Source of the DNA: Spirochaetia bacterium
Lineage (GTDB): Bacteria > Spirochaetota > Spirochaetia > Treponematales > Treponemataceae
DNA length: 64,000 nucleotides
Direction: 5' to 3'
Assembly (NCBI GenBank): GCA_900767955.1
Contig: CAAGBC010000022.1
Span: 160,839-224,838 of the forward strand
The position numbers and the translations under genes were made by a program. The notes under the pieces are model-generated. The model ran no database searches. It worked only from the letters and a program-made list of their open reading frames with translations, and was not told the origin of the DNA. Below are positions 51,223 through 59,175 of the stretch, piece by piece (position 1 is the first letter of the stretch; every line of letters starts with the position of its first letter).

Positions 51223-51906
51223 TTATCTACCAAACCCTTTGTAAATAACTCTAACTTGTTTATAGAGTCCTTCACCTTCTGATTTTGTTTCAATATCAGG
51301 AATATCATTTAATGTTGTATGAATTAAACGTCTTTCAAAAGGATTCATTGGTTCAAGAATAATTGACTGATGTGACTGCTGAACTTTATCAGCTGTTGTA
51401 TAAGCAAGTCTTACAAGTGATTCTTCACGACGGATTCTATAATTTTCTGTATCAAGAACAACACGAATATCTTCACGACCAAGTCTTCCTGCATAAATAT
51501 TAGCAAGTACCTGTAATGCATCAAGATTTTTACCTTTTCTTCCAATGAGTATAGAAGAATTTGAAGACTCTAATTTAATTCCAATTTTTCTTTCTTCACG
51601 GAAAATAACTTCTGTTTTAATTTCATAACCCATTTTAGTAATTAAGTTATTAATAAAATCAAGAAGTTTTTCTTCAAATTCGCTTTCTGGTAAAGGATTT
51701 GCATAAATCTTTTTAGACTGATTAACTTTGTTAGTATTTTCGTCTTCAATTGTATGAACACAAATTTTTACATAACCTTTTTTGAAAAGTGAATTTTTCT
51801 GAGATTCCAAAATTTCAACATCAAATTGATCTCTTTGTAATCCAAGTTGACTTGCAGCAAGTTCAATTGCTTCTTTTTCTGTTCTTCCTTCAAATTCGTA
51901 AGTCAT
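51223..51906 (-). CDS. jag: Jag/SpoIIIJ-associated RNA-binding protein (Jag-N, KH, R3H)
   Basis: The 227 residues show the Jag order: a Jag-N domain (EFEGRTEKEAIELAASQLG), a basic linker, a KH domain with ILIGRKGKNLDALQVLAN, and an R3H domain with EPMNPFERRLIHTTLNDIPD. It is next to yidC, as in most bacteria, and probably helps regulate membrane-protein or cell-envelope mRNAs; the actual targets are unknown. AGAGGT lies before the start. It is the last gene of the rpmH-rnpA-yidD-yidC-jag cluster. Confidence 0.94.
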   Translation of the reverse strand: MTYEFEGRTEKEAIELAASQLGLQRDQFDVEILESQKNSLFKKGYVKICVHTIEDENTNKVNQSKKIYANPLPESEFEEKLLDFINNLITKMGYEIKTEVIFREERKIGIKLESSNSSILIGRKGKNLDALQVLANIYAGRLGREDIRVVLDTENYRIRREESLVRLAYTTADKVQQSHQSIILEPMNPFERRLIHTTLNDIPDIETKSEGEGLYKQVRVIYKGFGR

Positions 51907-51924
51907 TTATATACCTCTAATTTT

Positions 51925-53664
51925 CTATTTTTTAGCAAGTTCTGCTTTTTTCTTTTTCATTAAATTATTAATTACAATTTGCTGAACCATTTGAATTATG
52001 TTACTTACTGTCCAATACAAAAGAAGTCCAGAAGGAGCATTGTAAAAAATAAAGAAGAATAAGATTGGCATTCCATACATCATCAAATTCATTTGCATTT
52101 TAGTTGATGAAGGAGCAGCCCCACCGTTATTTGTAATTTTTCCATAGAAAAGCTGTGAAGCCAAATAAATCAATGGAAGAATTCTTATATGATTTCCTAT
52201 AAAAGGAATATTAACCTTTAATGTATAAACACTATCACCAACAGACAAGTCATTAATCCAATGAGGAATAAAACTTGCTCCACGGAATTCAAAGTAATTA
52301 TTAAACAAATTATACATTGCAAACAACACAAAGAACTGAACAATCATTGGTAAACAACCACTCATTGGATTATAACCAGCTTCTTGATAAACTTTTGCAA
52401 GCATTTCTTGTTGTTTTTGTGGATTATCTCTGTATTTTTCTTGAACAGCTTGAATTTTTGGCTGAATTTCTTGCATCTTCAATGTTGATAATGACTGTTT
52501 TCTTGTGAAAGGGAACATAACCAACTTCAATAAAACTGTCATCAAAATGATAGAAACACCCCAGTTTGGAATTAATTTATATAACAATTCCATTATCCAT
52601 TTAAGAATAGTTTCCAACCAACCAAGCCATCCAGATGACTGTAAAGCTTCTGTTAATCTTAAACCACTTAAATTCCAAGGATTAGATTCTGCTACACTAT
52701 ATATTTTTAATTCCTTTTCGTTTCTTGGACCGTAATAAACATAATATGTATCTTTTGAATCTTGTTCTGTAATTGGTTTTCTTACTAATAAAGCTTGAGC
52801 ATTAGCATAATCATTTACTTCAATTTTTGATGAATAGTAAGAATATCCCATACTTGTATGATTTTCTGGAATTATTAAGTTAGCAAAATATTTTCCTGCA
52901 ATTCCGTCCCAAATATAATCTTTTTTATATTCTTCAAACTTATTTGCAGTTATCATTAATTTTTTTGCTTTACTTCCATTAAAAGAAATAAATTGTCTAT
53001 TTTCGTATTTATTAAGTTTTGGATTAAAATGTGGACCAATCTGTGGTGAAGTTCTGATAGTATAAGCAACATTGTCAAAATTTAGAGAACCATCACTTTC
53101 ATTGTTATGAACTAATACATCTAATTTGAACATATAATCTTTAGGATTAAATGTATATCTTTTTCCAAGTATGAAAGTATTCTTTTTTCCATCTTTTTCA
53201 ATTTCAAATTCTTTTGTAAATAAATATTCATAATCGCTAATTTTTTCTACGCTGAATATATCATTTATAATTGAATTATTAATTCCACCAAAAGATATAG
53301 CACAAGCTCTGTTCATATCTGATACATTATCAACCATCTGAACGCCTTCATTTGTATCTACATCTTTATGATTTAATAATTTATAACTTATGATGTCACC
53401 ACCACGATTTGTTAAAATTATTTCTGCTTTTTCTGTATTGATTGTGATTTTTTCTTCAGTAGTTTTTGTTGAAGTAGGTTTTACTAATTCGTTATTTGTT
53501 ATTACTTTTTCTGTTGAAGTATTTTCTTCTGCATTAGATTGAACTGTCTGTTCATTTAAAACTGCATTATCCACATTTTTTTGTAAGATTCTTTGATTTA
53601 TAAATAAAGAAACCATTACAACTATTGTAGAAAGTGCAATTGCTAATATAGAATTCTTATTCAT
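51925..53664 (-). CDS. yidC: Membrane protein insertase YidC
   Basis: YidC inserts and folds membrane proteins. The 579 residues include an N-terminal membrane segment, a large periplasmic domain (about 60-345, Gram-negative type) and the conserved C-terminal core: WGVSIILMTVLLKLVMFPFTRKQ, MQEIQPKIQAVQEKYRDNPQKQQEML, GCLPMIVQFFVLFAMYNLF and YWTVSNIIQMVQQ. The frame begins with ATG at 53676, but GGAG inside that first codon region lies six bases before a second ATG at 53664, which I prefer. It sits between yidD and jag. Confidence 0.95.
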   Translation of the reverse strand: MNKNSILAIALSTIVVMVSLFINQRILQKNVDNAVLNEQTVQSNAEENTSTEKVITNNELVKPTSTKTTEEKITINTEKAEIILTNRGGDIISYKLLNHKDVDTNEGVQMVDNVSDMNRACAISFGGINNSIINDIFSVEKISDYEYLFTKEFEIEKDGKKNTFILGKRYTFNPKDYMFKLDVLVHNNESDGSLNFDNVAYTIRTSPQIGPHFNPKLNKYENRQFISFNGSKAKKLMITANKFEEYKKDYIWDGIAGKYFANLIIPENHTSMGYSYYSSKIEVNDYANAQALLVRKPITEQDSKDTYYVYYGPRNEKELKIYSVAESNPWNLSGLRLTEALQSSGWLGWLETILKWIMELLYKLIPNWGVSIILMTVLLKLVMFPFTRKQSLSTLKMQEIQPKIQAVQEKYRDNPQKQQEMLAKVYQEAGYNPMSGCLPMIVQFFVLFAMYNLFNNYFEFRGASFIPHWINDLSVGDSVYTLKVNIPFIGNHIRILPLIYLASQLFYGKITNNGGAAPSSTKMQMNLMMYGMPILFFFIFYNAPSGLLLYWTVSNIIQMVQQIVINNLMKKKKAELAKK

Positions 53665-53706
53665 TAGATTCTCCATTATTATTTTTAATAACTTAATAAA
53701 ATCTAA

Positions 53707-53928
53707 TTAGGGAACTGGATCATAACCACCATGACAAAATGGATTACAACGTAATATTCGTTTTATTGATAAAAAAATTCCTTTAATAATTCCATACTTT
53801 TTTATTGCTTCTAACGCATACTGTGAACAAGTAGGCTTAAATCTACAACACGCAGGGAACAAAGGAGATATATATTTTTGATAAAAAATAATAATACTAC
53901 AGAAAAATTTCGTTAAAAAATTTTTCAT
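53707..53928 (-). CDS. yidD: Membrane protein insertion efficiency factor YidD
   Basis: A 73-residue protein with an N-terminal hydrophobic helix (KFFCSIIIFYQKYISPLFP) and the family core CRFKPTCSQYALEAIKKYG, followed by CNPFCHGGYDPVP. YidD is a small inner-membrane-associated protein that assists YidC. It overlaps the rnpA end by four bases, the usual coupled arrangement. Length is normal for the family. Confidence 0.93.
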   Translation of the reverse strand: MKNFLTKFFCSIIIFYQKYISPLFPACCRFKPTCSQYALEAIKKYGIIKGIFLSIKRILRCNPFCHGGYDPVP

Positions 53929-54287
53929 TCTTTTATCAATCCTGCTTTTTTAAACAATGAACGAAATTGAACACATCGCGTGCTGAACGAATCGTTTCCA
54001 GGATATACTAATAATAAAATATCATATCCAGTGTTCAGATGTGCTTTTAATAAACGATAGACTTCACGGCTGTAACGTTTTGACAAGTTCCTTTGCACTG
54101 CGTTACCGTATCCACGTGGCAAAGGAAAACCAACTCTGTTTATTGCTAAACCATTTTCCATAAAAAATAATTTAGCTCCAGAAGTGCTTGCCTTTTTTCC
54201 GTTTTTAAACAGTTTCTTAAATTCTACAGGATTTTTTATATGTTCTTCGCGTTTAAAAAATCCTGTTTTAATCAAGTCTGTTTCCAT
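53925..54287 (-). CDS. rnpA: Ribonuclease P protein component
   Basis: This 120-residue basic protein matures tRNA 5' ends with the RNase P RNA. The family core is visible: RVGFPLPRGYGNAVQRNLSKRYSREVYR includes the RN..KR signature. The N-terminus with FKREEHIKNPVEFKKLFKNGKK is typical. It starts 17 bases after rpmH, with a weak AGGG before the ATG, and overlaps yidD. The RNase P RNA gene was not found in this window. Confidence 0.94.
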   Translation of the reverse strand: METDLIKTGFFKREEHIKNPVEFKKLFKNGKKASTSGAKLFFMENGLAINRVGFPLPRGYGNAVQRNLSKRYSREVYRLLKAHLNTGYDILLLVYPGNDSFSTRCVQFRSLFKKAGLIKE

Positions 54288-54304
54288 CCCTAATTAATAA
54301 ATTA

Positions 54305-54460
54305 TTAATAAGGTTTCTTTTCATCAGAAACTGTAAGCTTTTTGCGACCTTTTGCACGACGGCGTGCTAAAATTTTACGGCCACCTTTAGTTGCCATACG
54401 AGCTCTGAAACCAAATTTTCTATTGCGTTTTACTTTGCTAGGTTGGTATGTTCGTAACAT
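54305..54460 (-). CDS. rpmH: 50S ribosomal protein L34
   Basis: A 51-residue gene too short for usual screening. Translation from the ATG at 54460 reads MLRTYQPSKVKRNRKFGFRARM, then ATKGGRKILARRRAKGRKKL, the L34 core, with an acidic-to-basic extension of a few residues (TVSDEKKPY) at the end. AAGGAGA lies eight bases upstream. It opens the rpmH-rnpA-yidD-yidC-jag cluster next to the dnaA region, its standard place in bacteria. Confidence 0.97.
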   Translation of the reverse strand: MLRTYQPSKVKRNRKFGFRARMATKGGRKILARRRAKGRKKLTVSDEKKPY

Positions 54461-54545
54461 GGAACAAATCTCCTTATAATTAAATTTACATAATTTTATG
54501 CAAATTATAAAATCAATATATAGTAAGAGAATATATCATTTATTT

Positions 54546-55061
54546 TTATTCTTGGTCAACACACTTTTTTATAAGACTATCAAATTTATCTAATAGTTCT
54601 TGAGGAAGTTCACTTTTTTCATCATCTTTTGTTTCATTTTTATAAAAATTTTGAATTTCTTCTTCTTCTTTTTTAATTTTTTCAAAATTATTCTTTTTTT
54701 CTATTTCTAATTGAGTATCATAATCAGCTTTATATAAATTTATATTTTTTCCTTTTAATTTAAAAGCCAATGAACAAATTTTTAATTCACTAGCGTACAT
54801 ATTTAATCCTCTTATAATGTATTGAGAATTCATTTGTAACATTTGTATCCATCCAGGATGATCAGCTTCTATAAGTAAAATTCCATTTTTAAGTTCACAA
54901 ACGGAACTATGGTCATATAAATTTTGACCAACTTTTGATACAGATGTAACTACCTTTTTCCACACACTAAATAATTTATTATTTTTTTCTAAATTTTCTT
55001 TTTCTATATTTGAAAATGTAATATTTATAATATCATTAAAATTCATTACTTCATTATTCAT
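54546..55061 (-). CDS. dciA: DUF721/DciA-type protein
   Basis: A 171-residue protein with the DUF721/DciA core: FSVWKKVVTSVSKVGQNLYDHSSVCELKNGILLIEADHPGWIQMLQMNSQYIIRGLNMY. DciA proteins load or help the replicative helicase in bacteria lacking DnaC/DnaI loaders, and the gene typically lies in the dnaA-dnaN-recF block, as here. The C-terminal half is charged, coiled-coil-like and low in complexity. The ATG at 55061 has GGAG six bases upstream; the first ATG at 55073 overlaps that site. It overlaps recF by 8 bases. Confidence 0.8.
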   Translation of the reverse strand: MNNEVMNFNDIINITFSNIEKENLEKNNKLFSVWKKVVTSVSKVGQNLYDHSSVCELKNGILLIEADHPGWIQMLQMNSQYIIRGLNMYASELKICSLAFKLKGKNINLYKADYDTQLEIEKKNNFEKIKKEEEEIQNFYKNETKDDEKSELPQELLDKFDSLIKKCVDQE

Positions 55062-56154
55062 ACCATTCTCCATCTTTTATTTTATAAATACGAGTTGTAC
55101 TACGCTTGTAATTTTCATAAGGTTCACCAGGTAAAAATGTACAAAACAATTGATCATATTCAGGAAGCATAGATGTTAGTTTTTGTCTTTTTTCTGGATC
55201 TAATTCCAATAAAACATCGTCCATTAATAAAACAGGCTTTGAATTAGTAATTCTAGTATAATAAACTGCTTGTGAAACTCTTAAAAGTAACGAAATTAAT
55301 CTACATTGGCCCGTTGAAGCATAATTTATAAAAGGTTTTCCATTTCTCATATAAATAATTCTATCTCTATGAGGACCACTTAAAGTAGTATTCATTATTT
55401 TATCTTGTTCTCTTTTTTCTTTTAATAAATTTAAAATATCTTCAACTTTTGGAAATCTTTTTCCCACATCTTCAATTATGTCTTTCCATGAAGGAATATA
55501 TTCCAAAGTAACACCTTCTACTCCAGAAATTTCTTCATATAGTTTTCCAAATATTTCATTAAACTGAAAAATTGCATTTTTTCTTTTTAATTGAACTTCT
55601 AAACCTTTTTGAGCCAATTGCAAATCATAAATATCAAGCATTTCATATTTTGATTCTTTTAACAAAAGATTTCTTGTTTTTAATACTTTTTTATAATTTC
55701 TTAAATTATCTAAATACAAAGAATCATACATTGTTAAAGATTGGTCTATAAAAAATCTTCTACATTCAGGGTCGCCAGTAGCAAATTCCATATCACTATG
55801 ACAAAATAAAACACATGGAATTGTATTAACTAATTCTTTTCTGTCATGAATTCTTTTGCCATTTTTTTCTATTAATTTTTTTCCTTTATCATATATTAAT
55901 TTTATATGCTGAATATTTTCTTTTTCATTGCTATATAAGGAATTAATAGAAAAATTACTTTCACCATTTTTTATAATCTGAGAATCTGTATGAGTTCTAA
56001 ATGAAGAACCATAAGCAGAATAATAAAGAGCTTCTAATAAATTACTTTTACCTTGTCCATTTTCGCCAACAAAATAGACCTCCTTTGAAAGAAGATCTAT
56101 TTTATCATTTTTAAGATTGCGAAAATTATATGTTGAAAGTGATAAAAATGGCAT
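55054..56154 (-). CDS. recF: DNA replication and repair protein RecF
   Basis: The 366 residues begin with the SMC-like ATPase: LSLSTYNFRNLKNDKIDL and Walker A VGENGQGKSNLLEAL. The second half has STGQCRLISLLLRVSQAV, a variant ABC signature, and Walker B PVLLMDDVLLELD. RecF with RecO and RecR loads RecA at gaps. The stop of dnaN overlaps its ATG by one base. Length is standard. Confidence 0.95.
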   Translation of the reverse strand: MPFLSLSTYNFRNLKNDKIDLLSKEVYFVGENGQGKSNLLEALYYSAYGSSFRTHTDSQIIKNGESNFSINSLYSNEKENIQHIKLIYDKGKKLIEKNGKRIHDRKELVNTIPCVLFCHSDMEFATGDPECRRFFIDQSLTMYDSLYLDNLRNYKKVLKTRNLLLKESKYEMLDIYDLQLAQKGLEVQLKRKNAIFQFNEIFGKLYEEISGVEGVTLEYIPSWKDIIEDVGKRFPKVEDILNLLKEKREQDKIMNTTLSGPHRDRIIYMRNGKPFINYASTGQCRLISLLLRVSQAVYYTRITNSKPVLLMDDVLLELDPEKRQKLTSMLPEYDQLFCTFLPGEPYENYKRSTTRIYKIKDGEWYE

Positions 56155-57260
56155 TAGTTTGTTATATTCATTGGCATTATGATGTGGAAATAATCTTCTG
56201 CAGGTTCTGGGCGCATTGTTACAGCTTTCATTGGTTCTGTAAATTCAAAAGTTATATATTCACTTTTAATAACTTTTAATGGGTCAATGAGATAGTTATA
56301 ATTTAATGCAATCATAACTTCTTCGCCTTCATATCTACATGGAATAATTTCATCTGCAGTACCAATTTCTGATTCTGGAGAAACTAAAGTTAAATTTCCT
56401 GAAGAAATTTTAAAAATAATGCGACTTACTTTTTTATCAACCATAATTCCAATGCGTTTTAATGCAGAATCTAAATCTTCTTTATTTACTTGAAAATTAA
56501 ATGATTGATTTTCTGGAATTACTTTCTGATAATTTGGGAATTGTCCTTCTAATAATTTTGAAGAAAATTCATAACTTCCAAATTTAACAAAAATTAATTT
56601 ATCAACAATTGCTACAGAAATATTTCCTTCTTCTGGAGCATTTTTCAAAATACAATTTAATATTTTTACAGGAACAATAGCTGGTGGAAAATCTTGAATT
56701 CCATAAGCAATTGATTTTCCAATATATGAAAGTCTTCTTGCATCAGTTGCTACCATAACAATATTATCTTCTTTCTTTGTGAAGAAAACACCTGTCATAA
56801 AGAATCTGTTCATATCCTGTGAAACAGCAAAAATTGTTTGCTTAATCATTTCTTTAAATTCTTTTGAAGGAACTTCAAAGAAAGGAACATTATTTGCTTC
56901 TGGAATATCTGCAAATTTATCACTTGCTATACTTTTTAATTGGAATTTAATTCTTTTAGCAATTGGTCTAATTGTAACTTTTATATCTTGCTGTTCAAAT
57001 TCCATTTCTCCAGAAGGTGAAGAAGATAAAATACCCATAAATTTATCACAATAAATTGTTGTAGTTCCTTCTTCCTGAATATCAACTGGAATATGTGTTA
57101 CAAAATTTACAGAAGTATCAGAAGCTTTTATTGTTAAAGTATTGTTTTCTGCAATTAAAAGAATATTTGAAAGAATAGAAATTGGACTTTTATTTGTAAT
57201 AATTTCTTGTGCAATTGATATTTCTTTTATCATTGCGTCTCTGTCAAAAGTAAATTTCAT
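56154..57260 (-). CDS. dnaN: DNA polymerase III beta subunit (sliding clamp)
   Basis: The 368 residues fold as three repeated clamp domains; recognisable stretches are LSNILLIAENNTLTIKASDTSV, VATDARRLSYIGKSI and the C-terminal YHIIMPMNI-type ending (EDYFHIIMPMNITN). The clamp tethers polymerase III to DNA. GGGAGAA precedes the ATG. It shares the origin region with dnaA and is followed by recF with a one-base overlap. Confidence 0.96.
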   Translation of the reverse strand: MKFTFDRDAMIKEISIAQEIITNKSPISILSNILLIAENNTLTIKASDTSVNFVTHIPVDIQEEGTTTIYCDKFMGILSSSPSGEMEFEQQDIKVTIRPIAKRIKFQLKSIASDKFADIPEANNVPFFEVPSKEFKEMIKQTIFAVSQDMNRFFMTGVFFTKKEDNIVMVATDARRLSYIGKSIAYGIQDFPPAIVPVKILNCILKNAPEEGNISVAIVDKLIFVKFGSYEFSSKLLEGQFPNYQKVIPENQSFNFQVNKEDLDSALKRIGIMVDKKVSRIIFKISSGNLTLVSPESEIGTADEIIPCRYEGEEVMIALNYNYLIDPLKVIKSEYITFEFTEPMKAVTMRPEPAEDYFHIIMPMNITN

Positions 57261-57526
57261 TTGTGTTCTCCCATTGGTTTATTTTTTTTCACTTTATTAA
57301 CATATCCTATAATATATTAAATTTAAATAAATTTAATAATAATAATAATAAGTATGTTGATATTGTGGATAAATACTATAAAGTCTTATTTTACAATAAT
57401 TTATCTTGTTTATAATTTAGTGCTTTAAATTAACAAGTTATTAACTTATGCACATAATTCACTTTAAATTATGAATTATGAACTATTTATCAACATTTAT
57501 TTTATCATATTGTTGATAAATGTATA
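57261..57526. other. Putative chromosomal replication origin (oriC)
   Basis: This 266-base gap between dnaN and dnaA holds a consensus DnaA box TTATCCACA (minus strand, 57364-57372), TTATGCACA (57446-57454), and an inverted pair TTATCAACA (57487-57495) and TGTTGATAA (57511-57519). Six perfect TAA repeats (57334-57351) followed by G lie 12 bases from the consensus box, in the strand and position of a DnaA-trio. The rest is very AT-rich, suiting an unwinding element. Confidence 0.75.
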
Positions 57527-58957
57527 TTATTTTTTAAATTCTTTTATCTCCCTTATTAAAAGTTTTATTTTAGAATTTAATGTTGGATCAGTTGTCATTA
57601 ATTCTTTTATTTTGTCACAAGAATGCATAACTGTAGAATGATCTCTTCCACCAAATTCTATACCTAATTCAGAATAAGTGTATTCAGTTATTTCTTTTGC
57701 TATAAAAAGTGCAATTTGTCTAGGAACTGTGAATTTCTTATCTCGTTTTTTACCTTTTAAGTCAGAAACTGAAATTTGATAATTATCTGCAACTACTTTT
57801 TGAATTGATTCAATTGAAATATTTCCTGCAGTTGGAGAACTAAAAATATCTCTTAATTGTTCTTGAGCAATTTCAATAGAAATAGATTTTTCTATTAGTT
57901 CAGAATAACCAATTAATCTTGTTAATGCTGATTCCAAATCTCTAACATTTGTTTCTATATTTTTTGCTATAAAATCAATTACATCTTCTGGAATTGTTTT
58001 ATTCATCAATTGTAATTTTTTAAGCAAAATAGCTCTTCGTGTTTCATAATTTGGAGGAGTAATATCAATACACAAACCATTGGAGAATCTAGTTCTTAAT
58101 CTGTCTTTTATTCCTTTAATTTCTGTAATAGGTCGGTCACAAGTAAAAATCATTTGTGCGTTTTTTGATTTTAATGCATTGAATGTATAAAATAATTCTT
58201 CTTGAGTTCCTTCTTTTCCTACTAAAAAGTGAATATCATCCAGTAAAAGAATATCCAAGTTTCTATATTTTGATTTAAATTTTTCTGTTGTTTTTGAATT
58301 TATGGAATTAATATATTCGTTTGCAAATGATTCTGCTTGAAGATATGTAATTTTTAATGAATCATTTTGTAATTCACTTATTTTATTTCCAATTGCTTGC
58401 ATAAGGTGAGTTTTTCCTAATCCAACGCCACCATAAAATAAAATAGGATTATATTTTACACCAGGTTCTTCTGCTACAGCCTGAGCTGCTTTATATGCAA
58501 AATCACTTCCTTCACCTGGAATAAATGTTTCAAAGGTAAAATTTTCATTAAGTGTTATATTTTTTGAAGTATTTTTCTTAGTTTCTTTTTTTGTTTCTTC
58601 TGGTTTAGTTTCAACTTTATTTTCTTCTTTTTCTGCTACTGGAGTAGAAATTTCAGTTTTTGGAGTAGGTTCATTTGAAATAACTTTGTTTGTTATAACT
58701 GAAACTATAGAAATATTTTGCTGACCTGTGATTTCTTTTATTTTGTCACAGATTTTTGCTATATTTCCTTTTTCTACCATTCTGTTCCACATAAATTCAG
58801 AAGGAGCAGAAACTTTTATTGTATCAATTGTGTCTTCAATGTATTCAATATTAAACCAAAGTTTAAATTCTGATTCTTGACCTAATTCTTTATATTGCTG
58901 AGAGATTTGTTCCATTGCATAATTCCAAACCTCTTTGTAATTATATTCACTTTCCAT
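57527..58957 (-). CDS. dnaA: Chromosomal replication initiator protein DnaA
   Basis: The 476 residues include domain I (about 1-85), a charged linker, the AAA+ domain (about 140-350) with Walker A GGVGLGKTHLMQAIGN, Walker B ILLLDDIHFL and sensor regions FTCDRPI, and domain IV with the DnaA-box binding helix GGRDHSTVMHSCDKI. It initiates replication at the adjacent origin. AAAGGT precedes the start and a good promoter lies about 55 bases upstream. Its direction is away from gyrB. Confidence 0.97.
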   Translation of the reverse strand: MESEYNYKEVWNYAMEQISQQYKELGQESEFKLWFNIEYIEDTIDTIKVSAPSEFMWNRMVEKGNIAKICDKIKEITGQQNISIVSVITNKVISNEPTPKTEISTPVAEKEENKVETKPEETKKETKKNTSKNITLNENFTFETFIPGEGSDFAYKAAQAVAEEPGVKYNPILFYGGVGLGKTHLMQAIGNKISELQNDSLKITYLQAESFANEYINSINSKTTEKFKSKYRNLDILLLDDIHFLVGKEGTQEELFYTFNALKSKNAQMIFTCDRPITEIKGIKDRLRTRFSNGLCIDITPPNYETRRAILLKKLQLMNKTIPEDVIDFIAKNIETNVRDLESALTRLIGYSELIEKSISIEIAQEQLRDIFSSPTAGNISIESIQKVVADNYQISVSDLKGKKRDKKFTVPRQIALFIAKEITEYTYSELGIEFGGRDHSTVMHSCDKIKELMTTDPTLNSKIKLLIREIKEFKK

Positions 58958-59017
58958 AAAATATACCTTTGATTTTTTTTAATTTAAGTTTTAAGAAACT
59001 ATTCGTGCATTTTGGAG

Positions 59018-59047
59018 ATTATAAACCTCCTTTACTTTTTTTATCAA
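59018..59047 (-). promoter_or_regulatory. Promoter of dnaA
   Basis: On the minus strand TTGATA (59042-59047), an 18-base spacer and TATAAT (59018-59023), giving a leader of about 54 bases. The spacer and -10 lie in an imperfect GGAG/CTCC inverted repeat. Confidence 0.65.
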
Positions 59048-59175
59048 TACAGATATACTCAAAAAACAATTTGATTCTATTTGTTCTATATAATGCTAAA
59101 TCAAATATAAATACGTCGTATCTTATAAATTTTATTTATTAAATAAATTCAAAATTAAAATCAAGGAAAAAAATA

